In this document: positions 23,931 through 35,587 of the stretch, piece after piece
Layout of the letters: every line of letters begins with the position of its first letter
Numbering within the stretch: position 1 is the stretch's first letter
Assembly: GCA_037043015.1 (NCBI GenBank)
Contig: CM073322.1
Coordinates: 18,301,601-18,365,600 of the forward strand
Direction: 5' to 3'
Length of the DNA stretch: 64,000 bases
DNA from: Bryum argenteum
Lineage: Eukaryota; Streptophyta; Bryopsida; Bryales; Bryaceae
The notes under the pieces: generated by a model
What the model saw: the letters and a program-made list of their open reading frames with translations, nothing else
Databases searched by the model: none
What the model was told of the DNA's origin: nothing
Made by a program: the position numbers and the translations under genes

Positions 23931-24532
23931 CGTGACTACGCGAAGTTTCGCGACAATTCGGCTATTACTGCAGTCCTTGGCAGTTATTGTTTGGTTTTCT
24001 TGGTTTTCTGCATACCAGCCTCGGTTGTTGTGTCTCTTCACTCCGCAGAAAGGGCCCTAGTGTAATGATGTTATTTCATATATCTTACAATACATGGAGA
24101 TGATTGTACCATGTTGTCTTGCATGCACGAACAAGTACGTACATGTTCTAGAATGTTTGAAGTTAAAAGTCAAATGCTCACAAAGAGGGTACCTAGAATT
24201 TTACATGTTTATCTTTGCAATATTCAATTTATGATTGAGGAAGTGGTGGAAAACATTTATGTTTCATCTTCATTGACATTGGAACAATGCCACGTCTTGG
24301 TTTAAACTGGAAGGATGTGAGCAATGATAACGTTGAATATTCATATTTTGATGCTTGTTCCTGAGCATGTTCATAAGCACACATGAAACTTCTTATTGTA
24401 GAAGTGCCCCATGTTCTATCAATAGTACAATTCTTGATTAATTTTTTTAATGAACCACTCGCACACTAAAGGATATTGCTTTCTCCTTAAGCCCCATGTA
24501 TGGCTTGAGTCACCGATAGAAAGCATTACTTA
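23931..24532. other. Spacer, nothing recognised
   Basis: AT-rich, no gene or repeat identified. Confidence 0.35.
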
Positions 24533-24939
24533 GAGCATCTCCAACGGAGACTTTGCCAAATGACTTTGGTAGAGGCTTTGGGCAAGCTTGGAGAAACTGC
24601 CAAAGGGCAGAAAAGTCGGTCCACTGGCACCACGCCCACCGGTGGCTCTGAAATGTACTCCCTCTTGACTTCGAAGCAACTTCCGGCTCCTAGTTGCTCA
24701 ACGTCAGAAGCTCTTGGAAGACGAAAAGCTGCAAAAGCCAAGAAGATTCGCTTTGACCAGCTCTCAAGTGCGGTGTAGGGCGCTCTGTATGTCGTGAGAT
24801 TTGGCCGTGCCCTGGGCCTCGTTGGCCGAGCCCGACTTCCACGCTACCGTTGCAGAGTGAACGGTGCGATTCCACTTTCGGAGGTTGGCAGCAAGTGGCC
24901 GTTTTTTTTTGCCTCCCAGAGCCACTGCTGGAGACGCTC
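24533..24939. mobile_element. MITE with PIF/Harbinger-like ends, TTA target duplication
   Basis: Left end GAGCATCTCCAACGG, right end CTGCTGGAGACGCTC: an imperfect inverted repeat. Flanked by TTA at 24530-24532 and 24940-24942. The interior is GC-richer than its surroundings. GAGCATCTCCA termini with 3-bp TTA duplication resemble Harbinger-type MITEs. No transposase. Confidence 0.7.
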
Positions 24940-24942
24940 TTA

Positions 24943-26860
24943 TATGATTCTCTACACCATGGTCCACTTGTTCAATAACAAGGACATCTCAAATTAGCAA
25001 TATAATGCACACGTCCTCAAATCAAAGATGAGGTTCAATAAGCAAGCATAGGAAACTTCGATTGCCTCACATCCAACCATTAAAAAACAGAATGAATGCA
25101 AAAAGCAGATAAAACAGAAACATAGAATATACTGAAAACTGGCACGGACTCCAATCCCAAACACACAGCAGCCAAAGACCGTGAAGTAACCCAATTGGTC
25201 TCGTGACGACCACAAACTTCATCCATTACACAGAAATTCATTCGTCGCGCAAACTTCATTCGTTGCACAAACCAGCAGCTTCACGAACAAGCCAAGATGT
25301 GGCAGGGCGTCAAGTGGCAGCCGGAGCAGCATTCTTGAGCATCAAGCAAACTGCAAAGGCGAAGAAGCAGGTAAGGCATGGCTCTCGACCCCACCGACCG
25401 GAGGAAGTGGATAAAAGGGAATGCTGAGTTGCATAGATCCTCGGGCGGACCGCAAGCCAAGTGTCCCTTCCTTTACATTCTTGCAGCAGGAATGAGGCGG
25501 TACGGTACTAACTTACTAGGCCGGGTTTACACTAGAGCCAGAAATGGGAGACCCATGTGGCCCTGACTCAAGTGCATTTCTTCTTGTCCTGACATGGCCT
25601 CCGAGGAAAGGAACCCCACCCATTTGGGGAACTGCTCTCTTGTCAGCGGCATTTATTTGCCCCTGGTGTAAAATATCATTGGCCCCCCGGCCTCCGCTTC
25701 CTTGTGGAAAGTGGAAATTGGGCCTTATGTGTAGAAAGGATGGATGCGATCGGATCCTGAGTGCATCGGCAGGCTGGGGTGCGATCGGGTGGTAAGCAGA
25801 TGGATTCTGTCCACGCCCCTCCCTGGCATCATCACTCATGGGGCGCCCACACGCGTGGGTGACAATTGTTGGTTGACATGGCTGGGCGTGTGTTCGTCTT
25901 TCTACCCATCATTCTCATGGCAAGGCACGTAATATGTACATGGATAATTGCTATCATTCTCAATTCTAGTTTCTTCTCAATTGCGGTAAGCAAAGAATGT
26001 GCTGCCGAATGTATATCATTTGTTTTTTGAATATTTCTTGGGGATAACTATGCGGTTGATTTTGGGGAAAGTTCAACCATGGAGGGACAAAGCTTTTATG
26101 TTCGATTCGGATTTGACCCTCAAAGGTCTAAGGGTAGCGGCCTGAAATTTTCTCTAGATAAGTGAGTGAGTAAATTATTTGTTTCTTTTTTTTAAAGAAA
26201 AAATATGAACATCAAAATTACTTGATTTTGTATGAGAAGCTACGGAGATGATTTTCACTCTACAAATTTAGAGGTTCAGTAATTTTATGAGAGGGGGCAC
26301 TTCAAATTATGTTAGGAAACCAACTTTGACCAAGCATTACTACTTCATACTAAAACAAAATGAGATTGGTATAAAAGTAATGTAATAGAATGGATTCACC
26401 TACCACCTAGGAGGCTTAGAATCATTTGGCGGAAGTACACAAAAACTCAAAACCTTGTTAAAACGGTGGAAGGTATGAATTTTTTATAGCAAGTTCTATG
26501 TAAAGGGTTTCTTGGAATGACTATTCATTGGATTACACTCAAAGAGAGCTCATTAAAGTGATAGTTATTTTATGTGACGATTCTTGTGAAGTTTAAATAA
26601 TCCTTGGAGTTTGCAAACTTACAAGGGCTTTTAAAGTTTCTAGTTTTTTAAAAAAGCTGACCACTACAAAATACCACAACGTTTTCAACTCCTTTTTAGT
26701 TATATAAGTATCGATATTCAAATCTCTGTTTAGTACAAGAAGTGAAAATTGAAAAAAGTGAACCATGGTAGTTCTTCTCACTATTGTTCTTTGTGCTACA
26801 AAACTTTGTTGGTAGGTTATTCAAGGGGCTCTATACGGAATGAATGCAAAAGCTCATTGG
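24943..26860. other. Spacer, nothing recognised
   Basis: A moderately GC-rich patch at about 25250-25880 holds several short open frames without family features. The remainder is AT-rich. Confidence 0.35.
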
Positions 26861-27199
26861 TTAACCCTTATACGCCCATGGGGTCTGAAACGGGCAACCC
26901 AAAATTGGATCACAACATCTTTTGGACTTGGGCATCATGAATGAACCAATCAATGATGAGCTTGCAACCTCCTACAAGCTTATGTACAACCCCAACCTAC
27001 CTACCACAATCCTTTCAAACCACAAAATCACTCATACAAATTGTGATTTGAATTGTAAAATTTCACTTTTTGAATATATCACAAGGAGGTGACCAGTTTG
27101 ACATCAAAATATAAGTGAAATGTTCATTACAGTGAGAGGTACAGAGAAGATTCTGTTGGAATCAAGCCCCTTGGGCTTGCTTGGGCGTTTAAGGGTTAA
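26861..27199. mobile_element. TTAA-flanked piggyBac-like MITE, 339 bp
   Basis: Left TTAACCCTTATACGCCC, right GGGCGTTTAAGGGTTAA. The interior matches the outer element at 57535-58118 in reverse orientation (shared GATGAGCTTGCAACCTCCTA and ACCTACCTACCACAATCCTT). Confidence 0.85.
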
Positions 27200-27913
27200 G
27201 ACCGTACCATCCAAATTGGCGATGAAGAAAACCTTGCCCAACTTGTTTTTGGGAACTTATAGAATATAAAAGATAATATGTAACTTGGGACAAACGATCA
27301 CCTTACATGTCTTGTTGAGCACAAAATGAAGGTAACTTATTTGGATCTCAAGCGTATATTCTAATAGAAGAATTATTGTAATTCATATGGACCAAATATT
27401 GAGTCATGGAAACTCACGGATTGCAAGTTCATGATGTATTAGTATTAAGAACAAATTGCAAAATTTCATCATTGTCACTTTAGTATGGAAATTTCACCAA
27501 CAAATCGATTGCAATGAAAAAATATAGATTACCAACAAGGAATTTGTTTACCTTCATCTCAAGAACACCATTGCACAAGAAAAATTCATCAAATATATAT
27601 ATTGGCCTATATATTGGTGAAAATTAGAATGGTGAAAACTGCCAAAAACTTTAGAAAGGAAAAGTAGTTCAAAACTAGATTTTTTTCACTCACACCTATG
27701 ACTTCTCTTCAAAGCATCTTTGATCTAGAGAAGGTTCTACCACTAAAACTAGACTTGATTGGAATTCATTCCAAAACAAAGTTGGATGAAGAACAACATT
27801 GGATGAAGTTTTGTACATGTAGGAAAGGTAGTAAGGCATGATGTTTTTGTTTGGATCTTGAATCCAATAATTCTTTACAAGCCTTTCTAATTATTGGAAT
27901 TGGGCCTTTGTAC
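27200..27913. other. AT-rich spacer, nothing recognised
   Basis: No gene or clear repeat seen. Confidence 0.35.
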
Positions 27914-28352
27914 TTAACCCCTAAACGCCCAAGGGGGGGGGGGTAAAGCTCCTAACAGTTGGTAATAATGCTGATTTTTTCAAAACTGCGTAAAGAAAAA
28001 TAAAAGATGAAAATGGAAAATCCAATTGTAGGATCTTCTTTGGAGCATGACAATTAGTATGATCTCCAAGTTGCATGCCATTTGGAGCTATCGATTTCAA
28101 GATCCACGCAAAAAAGGGGTGAAGATCACACCACCAAAACTTTCATGAAAAATCTCTTTCGCCCACTCTCACAAATTGAGGATCAAGGTTTTTACTATTT
28201 ATCCAAGGAGGGAGTAGAGTAAACCCACCGAGGAGTTGAGCAAAAAAAACGGTGGATGAAAAATCGATGGGATGAAAGCAGGGCTGTGCACCAAAGACGG
28301 AGCCTCACATCCAGAATGTCAAAAAACGACACTGTGGGCGCTTAAGGGTTAA
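27914..28352. mobile_element. TTAA-flanked piggyBac-like MITE, 439 bp
   Basis: Left TTAACCCCTAAACGCCC, right GGGCGCTTAAGGGTTAA. A G-run lies at about 27933-27943, just inside the left end. Near the right end is the palindromic GTCAAAAAACGAC word also found at the left end of 6686-7666. Confidence 0.8.
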
Positions 28353-29066
28353 GTTTCAGCATACCTCCATGTGAAAAATCAAGCATTTCTTTAGGTTATA
28401 TAGGTTGCATGAGGGTAAAAGTTGCATACACATGTTTCTAACTTACCTAGGAACAAGAATGTGAAGAGCCTCATGTCAAATATCCTTCCACAAATGGTAT
28501 TTTTGGCCCTCAAAACATTACATTTGCCATTCTATAACATCGAAAGAATTTTTTTTCCAACTTTGAACGTTATGATCTCACAAATGGTGAGGATATTGAA
28601 TTAAAAATCTTGTATGCATTTACATGTACAAGTCAAGCCGGTTCTAGATACTATGGTTACGTACTTCAAACTTGTTAACTTGTTACGTACTTCAAAACTT
28701 GTCAAAATCAAAATTTGCATCTTGCATCAAAAGAGGGCACTGTTGAGGGCTTTTGGTTGTTTTGAGGTTGCTCACCTCCAATGCTTGAGATATATATTTG
28801 ATTCCAAATAAATGGCTTGCAATGGTAAAACATGCTTTATGTTTGAAGTCCCAACACCAAAAGCTTGCTCCCACTAAAATGCATGCTATGAATTCATACT
28901 TCATTGGATAGGTGTGCAATATTTACCACACAAACTAAACTTGATTTAGAGACCCAACCTAAGTGATTCCATCAAAACTCGTCATTTCATGGAGTTATGA
29001 CTCTTCAAAGTTTCAACCCTTCATCCAAAATGTAGAAAAACAACATTGGGGACACTTAAAGTTAAT
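28353..29066. mobile_element. Chimeric relic made of two TTAA-family elements
   Basis: 28353-28760 matches about 56845-57200 (GTTTCAGCATACCTCCATGT, GAACAAGAATGTGAAGAGCC). 28800-29066 is an inverted match of the left 270 bp of 6686-7666 (ATGCATGCTATGAATTCATA, CATTTCATGGAGTTATGAC) and ends in a decayed GGGGACACTTAAAGTTAA. Confidence 0.65.
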
Positions 29067-29129
29067 AAGAAGTCTTTGTACAATGTATGTGAAGCAACTT
29101 TTTACGATATTATAAGGTAAAGGACAACA

Positions 29130-29362
29130 TTAACCCTTAAAAGTCCCTTGGGGATAGTATGTACGCTATCGTATAATTAGGATTTGCTACCAACAAGAAA
29201 CTCTAAACTGGAATCGTAATAGCTCACTAGAACCGCATGAATTCAAATGTCAACTTCTTCTTTGAACTCAAACCCATTAATCCCTAAAGGTCTGAGCGTG
29301 CCGTGGCGACCAGTAGAATACGGTGTATTTTGGTTGTATTTGGAGTGAATGCACACCTTTAA
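29130..29362. mobile_element. TTAA-family MITE, left member of a dimer, right arm inverted
   Basis: Begins TTAACCCTTAAAAGTCCC. Its first about 143 bp are nearly identical to the start of 29359-29590. From an internal TTAA (about 29268) to the right TTAA the sequence is the reverse complement of the normal right arm, so GTCCTTTAGGG-type end sequence points inward as TCCCTAAAGGTC. The right TTAA is shared with the next copy. Confidence 0.75.
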
Positions 29363-29590
29363 CCCTTAAAAGTCCCTTGGGGATAGTATGTACGCTGTCG
29401 TATAATTAGGATTTGCTACCAACAAGAAACTCTAAACTAGAATTGTAATAGCTCACTAGAACCGCATTAATTCAAATGCAACTTCTTCTTTGAACTCAAA
29501 CCCATTAAAGGTGTGCATTCACTCCAAATACAACCAAAATACACCGTATTCTACTGGTCGCCACGGCACGCTCAGACCTTTAGGGGTTAA
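29359..29590. mobile_element. TTAA-flanked piggyBac-like MITE, 232 bp, right member of a dimer
   Basis: Left TTAACCCTTAAAAGTCCC, right CAGACCTTTAGGGGTTAA. The same element is found in reverse orientation at 57879-58111, so this is the canonical form of the subfamily. Confidence 0.85.
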
Positions 29591-30265
29591 TGCAAAAGTA
29601 CATAGAAAGCCTTGCTCATTGTTATTCTTGTACAGTACAAGACATTAGAAATGACCTTATAACCAGCGAAGTAGTATTAGCATGAAGATGCATGAATTTT
29701 AATTCACGAATCTCCATGCCCCATTTGGTTTGATGGTTTCAATATTGATTTGATGGTTTCAAGAGTGACAAAGGAGACCCACCCAATGAGACTCGTGTGA
29801 TAATTACATGCAATTACACTTTGTTGGAATGATCCATTCTTTGTCAGATTAGGGATGCAAGGTTGCCCAAAATTTGACCTCCCTAGCCAAAAGAGGACCA
29901 TAAATTATAAGTGGGTTCCGTTGAAAGCAGAGTCTCAAGGTCTCTACCTTTTAACCTTCGATGATTCAAAACTTCACATTTCAGAAAGAGAACACACGAA
30001 CCACATGATAAGCTCCATTTGCTCGTAATAAAAAGTACACCCACTTGACAGATCATTCCTTTTTACACAAAGATTTTAATACCTCGACTAAACTTCCTCC
30101 TGATTCAACTTGAAAAAGCTCTATGACACAAGCTGGAATCTCTCAATTCCCCGAAATCATCAGATGCACAAATCACATTAAGATTTCTAACATCGCTCCT
30201 ACCGGTGAAGGAACTGAACTGGACGGAACTAAGTTTGCTGCCTAAGAGACATTGCATAGAACTCC
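29591..30265. other. Spacer and 3' flank of the prefoldin gene
   Basis: No gene recognised. The part next to 30265 is probably the prefoldin 3' UTR. Confidence 0.4.
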
Positions 30266-31137
30266 CTACTTCGCTTTTCCAGCTTGAGCTGCCTGTATAC
30301 GTTGTTGTAATTTCATCACCTGCAACAATCCCAAGATACTCTCATTGAAACGAGAGAGAGAGAATGCGAAGTTGTGTATCAAGTAGAAGTAGATAGAAAC
30401 CAAAGATTGCAAAAAGGTCAAATATATCCTTCATCTCTGAACAATATTGTTGTAAAAGAGGAGAATGTATTACCTCGTCCCGCTTGGAGTTTTGTTGCTC
30501 TTCCATTGTCTTTAATGTCCCATCCATACGTCGCCTGTAGAATCAGAGTTGTTAACATGTGATAAACCCTAAACATGACAAGAACACCGACAGAAATATA
30601 ATATTCTTACAACTCAGCGGTGATGTAATCCAGGCGCTTGTTGACATTAGCTTTCGCTTCAGCCAAATCTTGTTTCACCAAAACAGGGCCGATCAGCTTG
30701 AACACATTCGCATCATCATCCAGAAGCTCCAATTCCTGCAATAATGATGAAATGAATGTCGGCATCAAGTTGATATACGGAAAGTAGTAGCCCATATTGT
30801 GATAAGAGGCACTATACCTTCTGCACCATTTCGTTCTCTCCATGCTGCACAGTATACTGCCGCCTTACTTGGTGATTCTTACCTATATCTGTGATGACAG
30901 CCAAGGAATGAACAACAATGTGATTGAGCGCTAACAACCGCAAAACCCTAGAGTGTAAAACCCAGCTGATTTCCTTGAAGCTTGGTAGGTCATCATCCAT
31001 AACAATGCTCAAGAGAAAGTAGAAATCGATCTAAGAGAAATGCTCAAGAGAAAGCGTAAGCAACCTTTCTGGATTGCATTTAGTGCAGAGGCCTGAATCT
31101 CCAGCTGCCCTTGAAGCTCTTTCAATGCAGCCGCCAT
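30266..31137 (-). CDS. PFD6: Prefoldin subunit 6
   Basis: Beta-type subunit of the hexameric prefoldin co-chaperone, which hands nascent actin and tubulin to the CCT chaperonin in the cytosol. Five exons, all in phase: 31137-31065, 30888-30818, 30735-30611, 30534-30474, 30319-30266, giving 127 aa, close to the usual length of about 129. Family landmarks are KDIGKNHQVRRQYTVQ, ENEMVQKELELLDDDANVFK, LIGPVLVKQDLAEAKANVN, KRLDYITAEL and the second helix MKLQQRIQAAQAGKAK. The protein is an antiparallel coiled-coil hairpin. All introns have GT-AG ends. No anomalies seen. Confidence 0.95.
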
Positions 31138-31536
31138 CGCCTGAAATACTGTTCTCTCGCTTCTCTCAAATTATTCAAAAAAACGAATTGTCTGGCTGCG
31201 ATGCGAGAGGTTCTTTCGTTCTTACAAGATCGAACAAAAGATGCCAGCTCACTTGAAGAAAAATTGATGGCAATCTTCTCAATCAGAAAACAAAGGTCCT
31301 CGAAGCAGCTATCAATAGAATCCGAAGCAATGATCTGAGGCCTCGAACCGAAACAACAATCGCTTTGCGCGATTTGCACTGCGATTGATTTCGCCCTCCT
31401 CGACGACCCAGAACGCGAGTAACGAGAAACCCTAATTTTCAGCCTGGGATCTGATTGAGGTCTCTATTTTTTTACCTCACTCAAGATGTTAATTAGTGTT
31501 GATCACTCTAATTGATATAACTGGTGTAGCGTTTAA
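31138..31536. promoter_or_regulatory. 5' flank of the prefoldin gene
   Basis: Immediately upstream of the prefoldin start; probably 5' UTR and promoter. No defined element assigned. Confidence 0.35.
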
Positions 31537-31616
31537 TTGGCCCTTAAATGCCCAGCCCCTCTGAAAATACACTAAAAAGCATGCCCCAGGGGCATGCCTT
31601 GGCGTTTAAGGGTTAA
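31537..31616. mobile_element. Minimal 80-bp TTAA-family element with a central hairpin
   Basis: Left CCCTTAAATGCC preceded by TTGG (a decayed TTAA), right GGCGTTTAAGGGTTAA. The centre is a near-perfect hairpin, GCATGCCCC-A-GGGGCATGC. The whole element can fold on itself. Smallest member of the family in the window. Confidence 0.65.
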
Positions 31617-32129
31617 AACTTACCAACTACCGTATGTCATAGGCCATTTCGACGGAAATTAAATTTATTCAACACTTCCAAAAAGATTCAAAATTTCTTG
31701 TTATAAAAAAATGTTACTGGAACTTGAATGAAATTGGAATTGGCTTGTTGAATTGAAAATCTATAAATATTTTTTTTTTAATAAAAAAAATTAAAAAAAA
31801 GTTTATTCGACAACAAGGTGTTGAATGGCCTATCATGTACGATATATTCATAAGATTGCCCCTCTCTATTTAGTATAGATGGTTGTTTTCTCACTACTAA
31901 GACTTATGAAAAGTGAAGACGTATAGCAAATTCTAAGTATATAGTGTCGCAACACTAAATATAATTTTTGATGTACTTGATGCCAATAAACCTTGAGTTT
32001 GGACTCAACTCTTATAGGTCCGAGGGGTCTCTTCTAAATGACCATGGAATTAAATGTGACCATGCATTTTACAAATGTGACAACCTTTATGGGACACCCA
32101 ATTGTAAATTTTGTTCTATTTGCTCAAAA
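31617..32129. other. AT-rich spacer, nothing recognised
   Basis: Poly-A and poly-T tracts near 31771-31801. No gene. Confidence 0.35.
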
Positions 32130-33063
32130 TTATCCCCTAAAAATCCAGGAAAACCGATTCGGTTTTCTGAGATTTCGGGCAGCTCATTTTAAGCATTTAA
32201 ATTGATATTTTTGCCTAAGATTTTTATTGCGTGCTCCCCATACAGTAATGTGTATGTGGTGAAATTTTCAAAGTCAAATTTTAATTTTATAGCCTTCACC
32301 TAGAAATTTTAGGTTTCAAGTCCAAAATGGGCAGTTTAAAATTAATTTTTTAAATTTTTCTTTTTAGAAATATGTTCATTACCAAGTTACTATTCAAATT
32401 TCAAAGTATCCAAAGTCAAAAAGTTTACCAATTTTACAAGGGCAGCCTCCAAAACTTTCAAAAACAATCTTCTCAATTTCTAGTAATTTTACAATTTTTT
32501 CTTTCAAAAATTGCCAAAATTTGAGATTTTGGATTTTTTCCAAGATTTTTTTTTTTTCGAAATTCACATTATCATAAATGCACCTTCTCACCGTCGAGAT
32601 TTTTCTCAAAGTAAATATATCATATGTGGTGCTTGTTTTACTATATGGTTGTTTTAAGACCTTCTTTCATAAAATATTTACATTAAGGTCAAAAAGTGGA
32701 TTTGGTCTCTAAACTTTTGCATGAGCATACCCAACTTGATTACCTACATGAAAAAAAATGAGGGAAAAATATTTGGAATAACAATCATCAAGTTGCCCTT
32801 GGCACCATTTAGACAATGCCTCTCACGCAGCGGCAAAAAAAAGTGTTGGTCAAACTTTGATTGTTATGATCTCACAAATGACAAACATCCAACGGTTGAA
32901 ATTTTGACCAGTCCTTTGTATACAACTTAGGTACAAGATCTTACGGTTCAAAGTCTAAAACCAGAAAAAAAAGTCTCTCCATTTCCCCATTTCCCAACAA
33001 AGGTGAAAAATGGCAGTTTTTGGTTCTGGAGGTCGAGAAAACCCCTGGATTTTTAGGGGTTAT
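32130..33063. mobile_element. TTAT-flanked piggyBac-like transposon, 934 bp
   Basis: Left TTAT then CCCCTAAAAATCCAGG, right CCTGGATTTTTAGGGG then TTAT. The same tetranucleotide TTAT flanks both ends as a direct repeat. Sister copy of 35136-36064, with matching interior throughout (GTGCTCCCCATAC, CCAAGTTACTATTCAAATT, TCACAAATGACAAACATCCA). No coding capacity. Confidence 0.85.
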
Positions 33064-33431
33064 GATTCATGAGAGGCCGTTGATTCAAGTTGAAGTGCAT
33101 AAACTCCCGGAGACGTCGCGTGGAACATGAAACTTGTTGATTGCTAGCCTTGAAAAACTAGTCATCTTGACTTTGATCATTGATTAGAAGAGCTCGGACC
33201 ATGCTATTGTGGAGTTTTTTATGCCATATGAAAATTTACAAATGACAACAATTGTTATATTGCTATTATCATTCACTATTTATTATATGAAGCTTTTACA
33301 AAGTCTCGCATTGCTTGTAAAGGGAATGATCCAATGGGCAAATTATGAGAAAGGTATAAACACGTGTAATGTTGTATAGCACATAGATATAAAGGCAAGA
33401 CGAAGGACCTCCCTTTGTAGGAAGACTACAT

Positions 33432-33691
33432 TTAACCCCAATTCCGTTTAAATGGCACTATGCCATGTGCCATTTTGTCAGACTAGATCTTACATTTGTG
33501 CTCATATAAAATGGTATATTCTGTAATATCACATTTTTTTTGTAATATCACTTCTTTGTATACATTGTCACTCATTTTCCCTAATATCACCTTAAATTTC
33601 TGTTATATCACATGGTTTTTGAGCTACACTTCAGAAAGTTGAGGTACGCCATTTTATCGGAATAATGTCATTTTAACGGAATTGGGGTTAT
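33432..33691. mobile_element. TTAA/TTAT-flanked MITE with a different inverted repeat, 260 bp
   Basis: Left TTAA then CCCCAATTCCGTTTAAATG, right CATTTTAACGGAATTGGGG then TTAT. Ends start with CCCC like the main family, but the next bases differ, so this is another subfamily. The interior has repeated TGTAATATCAC words. A decayed relative is at about 58630-59255. Confidence 0.75.
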
Positions 33692-34202
33692 TTAGGAAAG
33701 TTACAGAGTTGTTTTTGGGCATGCCCACAATTAGGCAAGTTATTATATGATTGATTGATACATATATTATTACTTTGGACGTGGATCAGTCTCTCCAAAA
33801 CAAAGTTTGTATCAGTGAGTAGACTAACTTTGCATTGTGGAGTCATTATATACTTGTTCCAAACTCGGTTTGTTATACAATGCAAAAACTAAACCTCTTG
33901 TACAAAAACGGATTCTATATCTTCATATTGTCTTGAATTGAGCTAAGATTTCATCACAAAAAGTAATCTTAATTTTTGATTCGACCTTAATGAGTTCAAT
34001 CTTACACACATGAAATTGAATGATACAAGTAGGGGAATACAAGTGGGGGTGGTTTCATAATTCTTTCCTTAATTTTGCCATAATTTATAGGGGAATTTTC
34101 ATAAAGGGGAACACTTTTGTGAAATGTATTGAAATAGGAGAACAATTATTTGCAAAGTGGAGAAGGAAAAACGTCCCACTATCACTTAAAAAGTACAAGA
34201 AA
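33692..34202. other. AT-rich spacer, nothing recognised
   Basis: No gene or repeat identified. Confidence 0.35.
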
Positions 34203-34214
34203 AACTGCTTGTTA

Positions 34215-34568
34215 GATAGAAACTCCGGTCCCTTTCTAAGAGGCCGGCGTGAAAGAAGTGTCCGTTCGTAATGCTAATATCCCGATGGCCACCGGACAAG
34301 GGGAAATTAGAACAATACTTCTTCTCCCTCTCGAGGGTGGACACCATAACTACGCTAGTTTCTAGCCTAGTTACTAGTGCCTTGAAGATACTTGACATAG
34401 TATCCCCCCAAAGGGCTTTGAGGTACCCATACAACAAGGTCCAAAGACCTCCCACAATAGTTGGGTGGACTATAGTGGTGAGCACCACTCCAGCATGGGG
34501 AGTAGAACCCGCGACCTCCTCGTTGGGGGCGTAAGCCCTAACCACCAAGCCAAGACTTGTGGTGCCTT
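34215..34568 (-). mobile_element. tRNA-derived SINE, second copy
   Basis: Target duplication of 12 bp with one mismatch: aactgcttgtta (34203-34214) and aactacttgtta (34569-34580). On the minus strand it starts AAGGCACCACAAGTCTTGGC, with an A-box-like GGCTTGGTGG and a B-box-like GGTTCTACTCC, and ends CGGAGTTTCTATCTA. About 90 percent identical by eye to 9873-10248. Confidence 0.85.
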
Positions 34569-34580
34569 AACTACTTGTTA

Positions 34581-35135
34581 CTTTTAATATCCTAAAATAT
34601 CAAGTATCTTCATTTTAGCTTTGATATGTTTACTTTAGATGGAGAAAATAAGATTAAAAAAATACTTTGGTTCTTCTTTCAATAAATACTTTGCATTTGT
34701 TCCTTTGTTTGAAAATATTTTATAAAAGTGTTCCCCTTCATGGAGATTCCCTTGGTTTAAAAGTGCCACGTGGCACCCTCCACAAGCGGTCCACTAATTA
34801 CGTATTGTTGTTTCTATGTGCCTCATATGACTATAAGGCATGATCTCACAAAGCTTACTAAGACCATAGGGATTAAGATGACAAGAAAGTGACACTTGAT
34901 TGAGAGTTGTCCTATTCTAAGCGAGGCACTAAGGCGGTATGTTCCAAAGTGAGTTAGTAGGTGGTCTCTACGTAAATGAGTATCGAAAGTAATATAAATA
35001 AAATAGAGAGTTAGATAAGGAGTTAAGCATTTAGTTCATCAGATGAATGGCCAACTATGCTATCCTACGCTACTTGAAAGCATAGTGAATGAAATAATGG
35101 CCTTTTTATGATTGTATTGTGATCCAACTTACAAG
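34581..35135. other. AT-rich spacer, nothing recognised
   Basis: No gene identified. Confidence 0.35.
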
Positions 35136-35550
35136 TTAACCCCTAAAAATTGAGGAAATCAGATTTAGTTCTCTGAGATTTCGAGCTGCTCATTTTAAGA
35201 AAATAAATTGATATTTTTGCTTAAGATTTTTACTAAGTGCTCCCCATACTATAATGTGTATGTGGTAAAATTTGCAAAGCCAAATTCTAGTTTTTAAACC
35301 TTCATCCAGAAATTTTAGGCTTCAAGTCCAAAACGGATAGTTTAAATTTAGCTTTTTCGAAGTATTCATTTTTAGGAATATGTTCATTACCAAGTTACTA
35401 TTCAAATTCCAAAGTGACCAAAAGTCAAATCGTTTACCAATTTTACAAGGGCAACCTCCAAAACTTTCAAAAACAACCTTCACAATTTCTAATAATTTTA
35501 CAATTTTTTCTTTCAAAAATTGCCAAAATTTGAGATTTTGAAAATTTTCC

Positions 35551-35587
<37 letters not shown>

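Noticed and set aside
24533..24939. Possible short protein-coding exon because of its higher GC
   Set aside because: It has clear inverted-repeat ends and a TTA duplication, so the composition is explained by a MITE.
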